DNA of 64,000 nucleotides. Source: Tenebrio molitor (taxonomy: Eukaryota; Arthropoda; Insecta; Coleoptera; Tenebrionidae). The DNA lies in the NCBI RefSeq assembly GCF_963966145.1, contig NC_091051.1:14260001-14324000 (forward strand). The letters are read 5' to 3'. Numbering within the stretch: the stretch's first letter is position 1; each line of letters starts with the position of its first letter. The notes below the pieces were generated by a model. It ran no database searches, was not told the origin of the DNA, and worked only from the letters and a program-made list of their open reading frames with translations. The translations under genes and the position numbers were made by a program. Below, piece by piece: positions 46,145-56,513 of the stretch.

Positions 46145-46685
46145 TAAAGTGTTGAAAATAAGAAGAAGTATAAGTATTGTGCAATACATATATTTTTAAA
46201 AATTATTGAAAAATTAATATTGTAGTATCTATAATTTAAAAAATTGTTGATTATAAAAATGTCTTCCTTATACACTTGTAATTCTAGACATAATTCTTTT
46301 TTTTGCATTTGTATAACAACTTTACCATATAATTTATTTGGCTGACAAGTTAATTAAGTGTTTAATTTTTTATCAACTGCGAGTTAGGCAATCACAGATA
46401 AAATAAATGTAAAATATTATCGATACAATTAATACCTCGTCGATGCTTACCAAAGTTGCTTCCTTCTAATTACTAATCGATTATTTAATAACGTTTCGAG
46501 AGTGGCAGTTTGTCTTAATTCCAGTAAATTCGAGGAAGGAAGCAATTAACGAAATTTTTTATTTGTTCATTTTTCATAATTTTTCTTTGCCCTGTTAGGT
46601 AATGGTTTTTTTCTGTTATAATTGTTGAAGATTAAAGTGTATTGTTGTTCGTGCAGTCACTGATTTCTGTGATGTGCAGCTAAAT
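46145..46685. other. Intergenic upstream of gene 4
   Basis: AT-rich, no ORF or TIR pair recognised. Confidence 0.4.
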
Positions 46686-46726
46686 GGAAAGTACTATCAC
46701 CATAGGAGAAGTTAGAACCATATATA
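46686..46726 (+). promoter_or_regulatory. Promoter of gene 4: shared 24-bp motif plus TATA
   Basis: GGAAAGTACTATCACCATAG begins at 46686 and the block ends at 46709; TATATA is at 46721-46726. ACAGTTGCAT near 46751 corresponds to the initiator region of genes 3 and 5. Confidence 0.75.
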
Positions 46727-46780
46727 GCCTCGCCTCTTCAATCAATTATCACAGTTGCATTATTTCTTCCATCAAGCAAC

Positions 46781-47432
46781 ATGAACATTTTGGTAAGATC
46801 TTCCATTGTGTTCGTTAAAAATATTATTAAAACAATTCTCGCGGACCCTCCGACAGGTTTGCATTCTTCTCTTAGTCACAGTTGCTTTTGCTGACGACGC
46901 GGTCAGAGAAAAGCGTGGTCTGTCTCTAGGCGGAGACGGCGGCGGTAGTCTACTGGGAGGCGGCGGCCACGGCGGTGGACTGTCTTTGGGAGGAGGCGGC
47001 GGACATAGCGACTTCAGCGGTGGAATTTCTCTGGGAGGATACAGTGGTGGAATCGGCGGCGGAAGCGGAGGCGGAAGTGGCGGCGGATTAGGCGGCGGTG
47101 CCGTCCAAGAGGGTCACATTATCCACATCACGCTCCACAAACAAATTCCAATTCCGGTCCCACATCCAGTGCCCTACCCGGTCGAGAAGAAAGTACCTTA
47201 TCCGGTCAAGGTTCCGGTCGCTGTCAAGGTCGATAAGCCTTACCCTGTCAAGGTGCTCCAACCCTACACTGTCCATATCGACAAACCTTACCCTGTCAAG
47301 GTCGAGAAAACCATCCCCGTCCCAGTGAAAGTACCCGTCAAGGTTCCGGTACTAGTTAAAGTGCCAGTTGCGATCCCCAAGCCGTACCCGGTTCCGGTGC
47401 ACAAACCCGTTCCAGTTCATGTTACTACTTAA
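46781..47432 (+). CDS. PV-rich low-complexity cuticular protein, C-terminally short, gene 4
   Basis: Exon 1 46781-46792 (MNIL), donor GTAAGA; exon 2 46857-47432, acceptor CCGACAG; intron 64 bp, phase 0. Product 195 aa. Signal peptide about 1-16, DDAVREKR with Lys-Arg before GLSLGG, Gly-rich block to about 87, hinge HIIHITLHKQ at 91-100, PV domain 102-193 very like gene 3. It ends HKPVPVHVTT: the paralogues continue with HIPEYxIxKKPVPVxVKG and a Gly tail, absent here, and no remnant of that tail is visible downstream. An AATAAA starts on the last base of the stop codon (47432-47437). The intact frame and promoter suggest it is expressed, but a recent truncation or a decaying duplicate is possible. 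Confidence 0.85.
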
Positions 47433-47437
47433 ATAAA

Positions 47438-48082
47438 TCTCTAGAATGATTATTATGTGTAAAGTCAATCATTTAAAATTCCAAGAAAATTTAAAATATT
47501 ATCAGTAATTAAAACTGATAAAACTGGGTCAAACGCAATCCATTCAATCGAAAGATTCAAAGGAATCACTTTGTTTAGGAAACGCTGAAAATTTTCAATT
47601 TTTTTCAAACGATATTGGGAAGGACTTATGCAGGTCTTTATAATCTACTAATAATAATGAGGGTTGGAACGGTTGAGCCAGCCCATTGCTGTCGGCCGTT
47701 ATAAATTACTTAAATTATTGAAGGTTCAGAAATGCGCCGTATTTAAACATTTCTTAGTGGAGGTAACCGCGATACAAAATTAAAAGTTATAAACTGCACA
47801 ATAAACTCACAAGGGATGGAAGAAACGCATTTCCTTGTACCTGCACTCAGGGAGCAGATATAATGTTAGAAGGCATATTATCAATTTTTGCAACTTGGCC
47901 TGGAATACCCCAATTAGAAGTGCGTTCATCGGATAGAATTGTGTCAGCTATGATATTTTAAAATTATATCCGTGACTTTAATATGGCAGGCAATTGAGTT
48001 AACTCTAAACGAGGACCTGTTCCTAGAGAATCGTAAGTAAATTAGGCTAATGTCCCTACAGAGGAAGTGTGCTCAGTAGCCT
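47438..48082. other. Downstream of gene 4, nothing recognised
   Basis: No counterpart of the 3'-UTR hairpin found after genes 3 and 5. No ORF. Confidence 0.4.
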
Positions 48083-48840
48083 TTGAAGTATTACAGAATT
48101 TCTCAAGGTAACCTTCCACCCGCGAAAGATTTACGGCGGCCGCGATCTGCGGGAGATCCTCGTCATCTTCGTCTCGTCTTAAAAGTAGTAACAAAAAGCC
48201 TCGACGATAAACACACAAAAAAATATAGAAAAAGCAAGTACACCGATCGATTGTCCTCTTGCTGGCAAGACCACCAAGCCAGCAAGAGAACGAAACTGTG
48301 CATAAAAAAAGGGAAAGCTAAGGTAACAATCCAAAAGAGCTAACCTAATATTTAGAAATTATTCAAAACAAACAAAATAAAATGACGAAACTGCCTAAAA
48401 CTACTCGTATATAGTGTCGGTTACAGTCACCGATGCTCTGCAGAAGAACCACTGCGGCGACCTTGGGCGATCACCTGGAGGTTTCGCCAGAAAAAGATCC
48501 TTGTCTCGTCCAGCAACGTCCCGACGACCGGATGAAGACTCCAGCACCTTCTCTTCTTCGGCAGTTGAGCAACTGCTCGGAGCGATGGTGTTCGAGTGGC
48601 CGAGGGTGAAACAAAATCCGCCACCAGGGCGTTCAGCTTTCCTGAAGCTTTCCGTGTGAGGGATCTTTGATCCGCACTACGGCGCTGGAGGACGATCTTC
48701 CTGATCTCAACCCCCTTGATCGAAGGCCCTTTCTCAGGACCCCATCACTTCTTTACTCCCTATCGCCCGTCTTCCGCTCTCTTAGAGCCCCAGAACCTGA
48801 CTGCCTCGTTTTAGCCTTTCCTCCACTCACGTAGGTTTTA
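48083..48840. other. GC-rich island of unknown origin
   Basis: Markedly richer in G+C than its surroundings, with open frames on both strands (48083-48343 +, 48414-48659 +, 48427-48624 -) none of which I recognise. A perfect 11-bp hairpin, CTCTTGCTGGC / GCCAGCAAGAG, is at 48256-48288. The tail (48720-48840) is C/T-rich. It may be a piece of a retroelement untranslated region or an inserted retrocopy; no poly(A) tract or target duplication was identified. Confidence 0.4.
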
Positions 48841-49627
48841 TGACAAAAACTTTATTTCCGATTCGTCCGTGCGGTGTTTGTTTCAAAATGATGCAAAATG
48901 ATTTTAACAGCAATGGCGAAATGTATTGAAAACATAATTACATAACATTTTTGATTTACAATGCAAAAATTTCCGATAATAATACGGAATCTGGAAAAGT
49001 GCCCCGAATTCTTGCAGCGTTTCCACGTTGAATGACAAGGGAAATCCTCTCAAAAACGAATTTCTTTGATTTTGAATCGCCTAATTCCGCGATAAGTAAT
49101 TATTCCAATACAATTAACAAATGCGTTTGATACTTAGCTTATAAACTGCCAGGAAGATTGTCTGTTGCAATAGGACGAGTAGTCAATGTTATGCCGATTA
49201 TTTTTGTGGTGGTGTTACGAATGTCAACGGCGCTGATGGGATATGAATTTGACGAGTGCGCCCCACGAGTCGAATTCAGAATTCAATGAAAACATAAAAC
49301 TTCTTTTTCTATAATTGATTCAAAAAGTTGATATTGTATTGTATTTTTTTAACATTGTTAGTATTATAGTAACTATAGAAACCATACATAACACACACTT
49401 AACCTTTTCTGTTTTTCGCTTCACGCACTGTTTTTTATTAGTTACCTAGCAACATCGCCACTGCTTGATACTTCAGATTCCTCCAAAAATTTGAATTTTA
49501 AAATTTAGTTTTGAAAGCAATTGTAGAAAAAAATATTGTTTATATTTCGTGCGTGAAGATGTTTTTTGTGCATTCAAAGGCTTTACTGCCTCGCCATAAA
49601 AGAACATTTCACTTCACGCACTTAATA
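48841..49627. other. Intergenic with a small hairpin
   Basis: A short palindrome GAATTTGACGAGTGCGC / CACGAGTCGAATTC lies near 49246-49275. Nothing else recognised. Confidence 0.4.
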
Positions 49628-49790
49628 TCGTGCGTTCATATAAATGTATCCTCAAAGTTGTCGTTGGAGAGTCAATTGAGAACGCACCACTCGTGTAAAA
49701 GCGTATATTAAACAGCTGATCCGTGATCTTTTAGCCGTATAGTACGTTCACAATCGAGTACTTTGAGGATAAATTTAAATGAACACACGA
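49628..49790. mobile_element. TCGGGTGTTC MITE, copy 4 (163 bp)
   Basis: TCGTGCGTTCATATAAATGT at the left, ATTTAAATGAACACACGA at the right, flanked by TA on both sides; interior TTAAACAGCTGATCCGTGAT as in copy 2. Confidence 0.85.
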
Positions 49791-50117
49791 TATAAAAATA
49801 ACTATGTATTATGGAGATACTGATAGTTTCATATAAGTATAAGATTAAAAGGGCTGATTTCTACGAATTTACGAGTATGTAAAACAATCCCAACTATTTT
49901 GATAAACTTCGTCCAGCGAAAGATTGGGAGATTTTAAATTTTATTAAATTAACCCAACACTACAAAATGCACTAGAATGCATTAATTAGAGCATAATTTC
50001 AGGACAAAAATGTTACTGCTTGAAGAATATATTTCAAATTTTAGGTGCGCTAGGTACTACTTTCTCTACGTAGAATTTAGTGATTTTTATGTCAACCAAT
50101 CTCTCGCTGGACAAACT

Positions 50118-50500
50118 ATACATCTAATTATCCAAAAGATCATCCATTGTATTCTTATAAAAATAAGAAAGTAATAGGAAAATTCAAAGATGAATTGAAT
50201 GGTATTAAGATGTTGGAGTACATAGGTTTAAGGTCAAAAATGTACAGTTACAGAACAGACAATTCTACTTCTAAAAAATTAAAGAGCATCAAGAAAGCAG
50301 CATTGAAAAAAGAAATGAGTTTTCAAGATAACAAAAATTGCTTGTTTAATCAAAAAGAATACTTTCATGGACAGAAAGTGATCAGCAGTCATAAATAAAC
50401 ATGATATTTTTACTGAAAAAGTAAAGAAAACGTCTCTAAGTTGGAAAGTGATAAAAGACACCTTTTATCCAATTCTACAGATTAGCATATGGACACGTAT
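50118..50500 (+). pseudogene. Polinton-type family B DNA polymerase, C-terminal remnant
   Basis: An open frame from about 50120 to 50398, followed by frameshifted remains to about 50500, matches the C-terminal region of protein-primed family B DNA polymerases carried by Polinton/Maverick elements. Markers are a Tyr-Pro-x-Asp-His-Pro-Leu-Tyr segment (about 50127-50150), a Gly-Lys-Phe-Lys-Asp-Glu segment (about 50177-50194), an Ile-Gly-Leu-Arg-Ser-Lys-Met-Tyr segment (about 50223-50246) and a Lys-Lys-x-x-Ser-Phe-x-Asp segment. The exonuclease and polymerase cores upstream are absent, and no integrase or capsid genes are seen nearby. A fossil fragment only. Assignment is from memory of the family. 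Confidence 0.6.
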
Positions 50501-50676
50501 TAGTTAATGGACATTGTTGAATAAATCGTTGTTTTTTATTAATGTTGAAGTAGTAAACTAAGAAAACAATAACAACAATTACGATAATAAACATAAGAAT
50601 AAAAATAATAATTTTTAATTTATTAACTTGTTGATTAAGATTTTTTTGGAATTTTGGATATTCTTCATTGAATATA

Positions 50677-50883
50677 CAGGATGTTAGGTAAATGTCGTGC
50701 CAAACTTTAACCGCGAGCTACTGGCTTCATGTAGATCTCGGAAAAATATTTAAAAAATTCTATGTCAAAAAATAAATTGACATTTAATTTTTGAGGTAAA
50801 TTTTTTTTTAACTGCTTTTAGTCTTCTACGTTGTCCCACAACTTCGTAGGTAAAATTTCGGCATATTTTTAAAATACACCCTG
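50677..50883. mobile_element. CAGGATGTTAGG MITE, 207 bp
   Basis: Left CAGGATGTTAGGTAAATGTC and right GGCATATTTTTAAAATACAC-CCTG, with TA flanks. The arms match imperfectly. CTTCATGTAGATCTCGG and CTTCTACGTTGTCCCACAAC in the interior resemble motifs I associate with widespread insect MITEs of this type. Confidence 0.65.
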
Positions 50884-51044
50884 TATATCATATTTAATAA
50901 AACGTACGCCAATGCGAAGTAACCTCTAGCAAATATGCTTTAAAACAAGAAAACCGCATTGGTCTTAATCTTTTAGGGGAAGCAGGTACTGATTTCCAAA
51001 TAAGTAAATAGCACTCCCCCAGGTAGACGATTAAAGAGAATATA

Positions 51045-51949
51045 CAGTGAGCGGCAAAAGTATGGAATAAATTCTTTAAAAATTAAACAAAATTTTTTTC
51101 CAAAAAATCTTTGGACAGGTCGATTTTAGTTTATAAAAATACATATTTCAATAGAAAATAAAATTCCAAGCAGTCATTTGTTTTCGAGTTATGACGTCAT
51201 CGCTAGTTTTTTTAAATAGAAACCCCCTATTTTTTTTTATTGATTCTGATAGCCCTTTTAATTGTCTAAATGACAGTATAAAAATTTTATTATCTTACAT
51301 AAGGAAATTTTTGAGAAAAAAAAAAAAATTGTAAAAAATTAATTTATAATGAACAAAAACAAGTCAAAAAATCAAGTAGTAAAATCAAACAGTCAACTGT
51401 TACTGTTAATTTCATTCGTATGTGTTATTTGTTTTACAAAACGTTTTCGAAAATGACTCATTTAACAGAAACACAACGTATAGAAATTTTCATTTCGATT
51501 GGATGCGATAGATAAAACTGAAACAGGGGGAATTTCTTCATAAACTTGCTTATTGTCAACAAGCTGCGGGATGGGAATTCAAACATTTAATTCCATAATT
51601 TTAAGTACTTACAAACACAGTTTTTGACTTGTTTTTGTTCGTTATAAAATTTATTTTTTCCAACTTTATTATCTTTTTTCTCAAAAATGTCCTTATGTGA
51701 GGTAACAAAATTTTTATACTAACATTTAGACAATTAAAAGGGCTATCAGAATCAAGAAAAAAAATAGGGGGTTTCCATTTAAAAAAACTATCGATGACGT
51801 CATAACTCGAAAACAAATGACTGCTTGGAATTTTATTTTCTATTAAAATATGTATTTTTATAAACTAAAATTGACCTGTCCAAAGATTTTTCTGAAAAAA
51901 ATTTTGTTTAATTTTTAATGAATTTATTCCATACTTTTGCCGCTCACTG
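51045..51949 (+). mobile_element. Tc1-like foldback element, 905 bp, with transposase start
   Basis: TA-flanked ends CAGTGAGCGGCAAAAGTATG and inverted CATACTTTTGCCGCTCACTG; arms complementary for about 320 bp, including TTTCGAGTTATGACGTCAT and its complement. In the loop, ATG at 51453 opens a 20-codon frame, MTHLTETQRIEIFISIGCDR, then stops at 51513. That is the characteristic N-terminus of a Tc1-like transposase. The rest of the gene is missing, so this is a deletion derivative with unusually long arms. Confidence 0.88.
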
Positions 51950-52515
51950 TATATATAGTAACGAGAAACAAAATTTTCTTGGAAGGTAAATTATATTTAT
52001 TTATACGTAAATTGAAATACAGAAATATCGTTGGTGCCAAGAAAAGTGACACATCTCAAAAACCCTCATTTTGCAGTAGAACGATTTTAATATCTAGTAT
52101 ATTGGGATATAAGGTTAGGAAGTGCATTATAACAGAATCGAGAAAGAGTTTGAAAAATTGAGACGAAGGAGGCACATAATGTACATTTTTATATCCGTGA
52201 ACAGTAACTAATTGTACCGTCCGCGTAAATTTTTGACGATGTTGACAAAAATTTCAAATTTTTGTGGCAAGAAAAAATTATTATCTTTTTCTTTTGTCAT
52301 GCACCTGAAGAATTTCCTGATTTTGATTAGTTTTAATTTGAATCGATTCAAGAGCATCATCTACATCTTTGATACATCTGCGTAATGAACTGAGAAGTGC
52401 AGTGCTACCTGAAAATTTCTAAATGATAAGCCGACCCCTTATTAACATTTATAAGCGCTGCAGTTTACATCAGGTTATTAAGACCCAAACTAACCGCGCG
52501 CTGCAATTTAGTATA
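51950..52515. other. Intergenic, nothing recognised
   Basis: An ORF at 51937-52161 starts in the transposon end and has no recognised motif. Confidence 0.35.
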
Positions 52516-52760
52516 GTTGTCCGTTTTCTCTAAGGTTATATTGGGGCCGTAAAATTATCCCATTATGTAAAAGTTGATTTGTCTACAATAGGAAACATTT
52601 TGTGGTTGTGAACATCAAACAAACCCGACTGGTTGTTTCGTTCAGAGTTTTTTGATTTATTGCAGGGGCGCGTAGCTTCTGAAACCCACACAAAAGGGCA
52701 GTTTATTAGGAGGTAACTACTTTTACGGCCCCAATATAACCTTAGACAAAACGGACAATT
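52516..52760. mobile_element. MITE with TTGTCCGTTTT ends, ~245 bp
   Basis: Left GTTGTCCGTTTTCTCTAAGG then TTATATTGGGGCCGTAAAA; the right end carries the complement, ending CGGACAATT. About 40-bp TIRs, nearly perfect. Confidence 0.8.
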
Positions 52761-52916
52761 ATACTTAGGATTTTAAAATCTTCGATCCTCGCTGTAATTT
52801 GACATCGCCGCTTCAGGTATTCGGCCTGTTTTGCAGCACTTGGTTAACGCCTCGTGCTTCAGATTTCGGCCTCATACTTGAAAAGTGATCTGACAGCGCT
52901 ACTCATATGAAATAGT

Positions 52917-53066
52917 GAAGGTGTTTTTTTAAATTTGGAGAGTCGATTGCGATCGCAGCACTCGTGTAAAAGCGTAAGATTTAAACAGCAGATCGGTGAT
53001 CCGTAACCTGTACAGTGCGTTCACAATCGACAGCCTACTTCGACGCCAAACTTAAAAAACACCCGT
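52917..53066. mobile_element. TCGGGTGTTC MITE, decayed copy 5
   Basis: Eroded ends (GGTGTTTTTTTAAATTT ... TTAAAAAACACCCG) around conserved arms GAGTCGATTGCGATCGCAGC / GTGCGTTCACAATCGAC and the interior ATTTAAACAGCAGATC. Confidence 0.7.
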
Positions 53067-53178
53067 TATATTTATTACATGAGCAAGTAAAAAACGTTAC
53101 TTGCGAGTATACCTAATCCTATACTTCATCTACGATCAAATATACAAAAAATAATAAAACAAATTCTTAAACTAGTGT

Positions 53179-53343
53179 GACACGATACTAAATTTCACAG
53201 AAAATTCTGTAAAAATGACAAACAAATGACAGACTATGATCCTGATCGTTCATTGGTTCTGATCGAGGGTCTCCCTCATTTTATAACAAATTTTCTACAA
53301 AATTTAGCATCGTGTCCATGATTACCATGATTACCATGATTAC
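53179..53343. repeat. Small inverted repeat plus 9-bp tandem repeat
   Basis: GACACGATACTAAATTT (53179) pairs with AAATTTAGCATCGTGTC (53299-53315). Directly after it, CATGATTAC is repeated three times to 53343. Confidence 0.65.
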
Positions 53344-53464
53344 GTTCTTATATTTGGTTAGGTTGCTGCAGTTACTGCAATCTCTAAATTTGATTGGTCC
53401 AAGTCCGATGGATAAAAGATCTTGTCAATTTTATCCATGGTTGGGAACCAATAAGAACTCTCTT

Positions 53465-53972
53465 TTAATTTAACGAATCATTTTGCGCACTTAATACAAA
53501 AATAACTATTCTATTGTCCAAAGCAATCAGAAACATTTCTTGTTTATGTGTCTTCGGTTGCAAATCTGAAAATATTATTTGATAAATATCGTTAGTCAAG
53601 CACACAAAAAATGCTTCTTACCTTGAACACATTTACATCATCTTGGATTTTTGGTAATGGAGGAAGATTATCACGCCGACCAGAATAAATATTTTTTCGA
53701 ATGCAAGTTATATCACTGGTGGTAATTCCGGAGGAGAATTTATTCTCCTTTTACTCCCTGTGAATAATTTTTGAAGGCCTTTCATATAAGTCTTCTTGCT
53801 CTCTTTTTTTAGCACTATTACTGACAGCTTGTCTGCTTATATTTAGATCTTCACTATGATGATGATTTGGAAGAGTATGTAACACTTTAGCACTATTTAT
53901 ATCACTTGTATAAACTTTGGCGAAAGAGTCCTTGTTCACGCACCGGCAGCGAACTTTTCCACATTTTGCCAT
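53465..53972 (-). pseudogene. FLYWCH/MULE-type element gene fragment, two exons
   Basis: Minus-strand frame from ATG 53972: CGKVRCRCVNKDSFAKVY, HTLPNHHHSEDLN, DLYERPSKIIHRE, an in-frame TAA at 53751, then in the same frame ITTSDITCIRKNIYSGRRDN and LPPLPKIQDDVNVFK, where a donor GTAAGA follows at 53621. A plausible acceptor (ATTTTCAG) at 53566 precedes PKTHKQEMFLIALDNRIVIF, ending with a stop at 53465. The H-N/S-H-H...ED-N-x-x-R-Q-x-x-S-N and KIIH pattern is typical of FLYWCH-like zinc-finger segments next to MULE transposases in insect genomes (from memory). The exon junction is out by one frame and there is one stop, so it is a pseudogene or a mobile-element relic. No transposase core seen. 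Confidence 0.55.
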
Positions 53973-54120
53973 GTGTGCTTGAAAAAATTGAAAACTTTTT
54001 CACTACAAGAAACTTTTCCCCTTTTTCACTAAACATAAATTGTGCATCCATTTTAACGAGGTTTAGAACACCATAATTATTTTATATTTTAAAAAATGAA
54101 ATGAATGAAGCCGAAGTAGA

Positions 54121-54249
54121 AAAAATAGCATGTTACACTCGTTTCACAAGACATGTTGTCGAACTCGTTCCTTTAGATTAGAGCACTCCTCGCTACGCTC
54201 GTCGTGCTCTAAACCCTTGTGCAACTCGTATAACAATATACTATTTTAT
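54121..54249. mobile_element. Palindromic MITE with CG-rich centre
   Basis: AAAAATAGCATGTTACACTC at the left and CGTATAACAATATACTATTTT at the right; the centre GCACTCCTCGCTACGCTCGT matches (inverted) that of the hairpin at 838-982. Confidence 0.65.
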
Positions 54250-54305
54250 GCGACTTAATTCCAATTTAATCTATTCTAATTATTCAGATTTACTATTTTC
54301 ATGTA

Positions 54306-54724
54306 CAGTATCCCCAGGAAAGTAGTGGCAAATTTTTTCCAATTAGATGGAACTATTAAGAGAAAATATTTTTCATATATGGCAACATTACAAAACATTG
54401 TCATTGTCAGTGTAAATTAGGTTAAGCAAAAGTCAAAAATAATGAACACTTAAACATTCAAAAATGTATTTAAAATGTTCAAATTGTCCACCATTATACT
54501 GACCATTTAAAAAGAGCTATTCTTTGTTCCAAGCTTAAATCCAGACGTAAACAGCATGAATGATGACATTTGAGAAAGTCAAAAAAAAAGATCGAGATGC
54601 TTGTATCCTATAAAAAAGTAATAAGTAGTAAACAACATTGCAACCCTTATTTGATTTGTGTCTTGAATAGTGCCACCTATCAGTACGCAGCGTAAAAGTT
54701 GCTACCACTTTCTTGGACACACTG
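54306..54724. mobile_element. CAGTATCCCCAGG mariner-like MITE, 419 bp
   Basis: Ends CAGTATCCCCAGGAAAGTAG and inverted CACTTTCTTGGACACACTG, TIR about 32 bp with mismatches, TA flanks both sides. The - strand ORF 54535-54720 is an arm translation. Confidence 0.75.
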
Positions 54725-54767
54725 TAGTTACTATGACATACATTTCAATCATACTTTTTATACCACC

Positions 54768-54780
54768 GAAAGCACTATCA
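54768..54780 (+). promoter_or_regulatory. Possible distal copy of the gene 3/4 promoter motif
   Basis: GAAAGCACTATCA matches the core GAAAGTACTATCA of the motif upstream of genes 3 and 4 with one change, but lies about 436 bp upstream of the gene 5 TATA box, not next to it. Could be chance. Confidence 0.3.
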
Positions 54781-55215
54781 TTACTATTTATTTATTCTTA
54801 TTAACCATAATAATCAACCACGTTGTTACAAATCCAAAATAATTTTATACAACTTTAATTAGATGTGGAAATTATATTCGTAATTAACACCACAAGCCGA
54901 ATTTATTTTCAATTTCATGAAATTTTATAGGTACATTTTATAATAAATTGCAAAATTTACTTCCAAACGTACGTATTCATAAAATGATTTTCTTTACTTT
55001 AACTTTTCAGCTAAACTTATTTTTTTGTTGACATAAAATTCCATCACATTCGTACATTGGAGTGTACAAAAATTATACTCGGCCCCTCAATATCATTAAA
55101 CATGCATACATTAAAGGCTTTATTAAAATTAATTATGTTACGGTTGTTGCGCTACACTGGAGCTAAAATATTCATAATTTAACAAAAATTTGGTTTGGGG
55201 GAAACACATCAATGG

Positions 55216-55224
55216 TATATAAAG
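55216..55224 (+). promoter_or_regulatory. TATA box of gene 5
   Basis: TATATAAAG 66 bp upstream of the ATG; the initiator-region sequence ACACAGTTGCATCGTCAAT at 55249-55267 is identical to that of gene 3. Confidence 0.8.
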
Positions 55225-55281
55225 ACTTGACTGGCAGAAGACGGATAACACAGTTGCATCGTCAATCCTTCAAGCAACATC

Positions 55282-56073
55282 ATGAAGTTTCTGGTAAGTC
55301 AATTAAAAATTGTTAATTAATCTATGCATTAAATGAAATTTGTTACGCAGGTTTGCGCTATACTGCTTACATCAGCGGTCCTTGCTGAAGAACCCAACAA
55401 GACGAAACGAAACATCCCTGGACTAGGGGATTATGGATCTTATTCTGGACACGAGAGTCTTTCTCTGGGAGGTGGCTTAGGCGGCGGTTTTGGCGGCGGT
55501 CATGGCGGAGGTCTTGAATTGTCGGGTGGCAGTTTCGGAGAAGAGCATCACGGCCATGTGACTCACATCACTCTCCACAAGAAGATCCATGTACCGGTAC
55601 CTCATCCAGTACCAGTACCTGTGGTGAAGAAAGTACCTTATCCAGTTAAAGTGCCAGTACCAGTGAAAGTTGACAAGCCTTATCCTGTGCATGTGCCTCA
55701 ACCTTACCCAGTCCACATCGACAAGCCTTACCCCGTCAAGATCGAAAAAACCATCCCTGTACCAGTGAAAGTACATGTCAAAGTGCCAGTACCATTCAAG
55801 GTCCCCGTACCATACCCAAAACCATACCCTGTGCCAGTTCACAAACCAGTTCCAGTGCACATTCCTGAGTACAAGATCATCAAGAAACCAGTACCAGTCT
55901 TTGTCAAGGGACATGAAGAATTCTCATCTGGAGGATTTGGAGAGAGCGGATTGTCTTTAGGAGGCGGACATGGTTTCTCCGGAGGAAGCGGGTTGTCCTT
56001 CGGCAGTGAACATGGTTTGTCCTTTGAAAGTCACGGGCTCTCTTCCATCGGGAGCGGTTTTGGACATCACTAA
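55282..56073 (+). CDS. PV-rich low-complexity cuticular protein (CPLCP/Vajk-like), gene 5
   Basis: Exon 1 55282-55293 (MKFL), donor GTAAGT; exon 2 55351-56073, acceptor TTACGCAG; intron 57 bp, phase 0. Product 244 aa. Signal peptide about 1-16 (MKFLVCAILLTSAVLA), EEPNKTKR then NIPGLG (the only member with Asn instead of Gly after Lys-Arg), short Gly-rich block to about 68, hinge HVTHITLHKK at 73-82, PV domain about 85-176, HIPEYKIIKKPVPVFVKGH, then a Gly/Ser-rich tail with SGLSLGG and GLSF repeats ending GFGHH like gene 3. An in-frame ATG inside the intron (55333, MKF again) is not the start: the spliced product restores the signal peptide seen in the paralogues. Presumed secreted cuticle structural protein. 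Confidence 0.92.
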
Positions 56074-56130
56074 ACATCATAACAGTACCATCGTTATCAA
56101 TTAAAATATGTCAACATCGTTCTTGAGAAA

Positions 56131-56203
56131 TAGTGTGGTTTAGCTTCACTCAGTGGAGAGTTTCCACACTATTCGCAACCAGAAATGGATTGTCGCGCAA
56201 CTG
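56131..56203 (+). promoter_or_regulatory. Conserved 3'-UTR hairpin element, gene 5 copy
   Basis: Outer stem TAGTGTGG (56131-56138) with CCACACTA (56164-56171), inner stem CTTCAC/GTGGAG, then GCAACCAGAAAT and GCGCAACTG. Relative to the gene 3 copy, ATAT to GTGT on one arm is matched by ATAT to ACAC on the other. Confidence 0.65.
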
Positions 56204-56301
56204 TTAAATTTCGTTAAATATGTGAGAATTGTTTCCATAACTAGGCAACAATTCCACATTTTAACGAAATTCTTGTCCTCTTTCTGTGTTTTGAATACCT
56301 C

Positions 56302-56307
56302 AATAAA
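56302..56307 (+). terminator. Poly(A) signal of gene 5
   Basis: AATAAA in CTCAATAAACGTTCC, 229 bp after the stop, placing the hairpin in the 3' UTR. Confidence 0.65.
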
Positions 56308-56513
56308 CGTTCCAAAAGCATTAATTCATTTGTCTTATTTCTTAACATAATACATTGTCTTTTACAACATTTTCCATTAGTTAATTAAAAATTGCAACAA
56401 CCGGTACAGATCCGGTCGAAATGAACATAAGAAATATCTGAAAACACTGAATACTACTCACTAAATATTATTTTACTGAAAATTATGTACTTAATAGTAT
56501 ATTCTGTAACGAA

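Noticed and set aside
55333..55350. ATG with MKF sequence just before exon 2 of gene 5
   Set aside because: It lies in the intron, right before a TTACGCAG acceptor. Splicing from exon 1 gives the signal peptide shared with genes 3 and 4.
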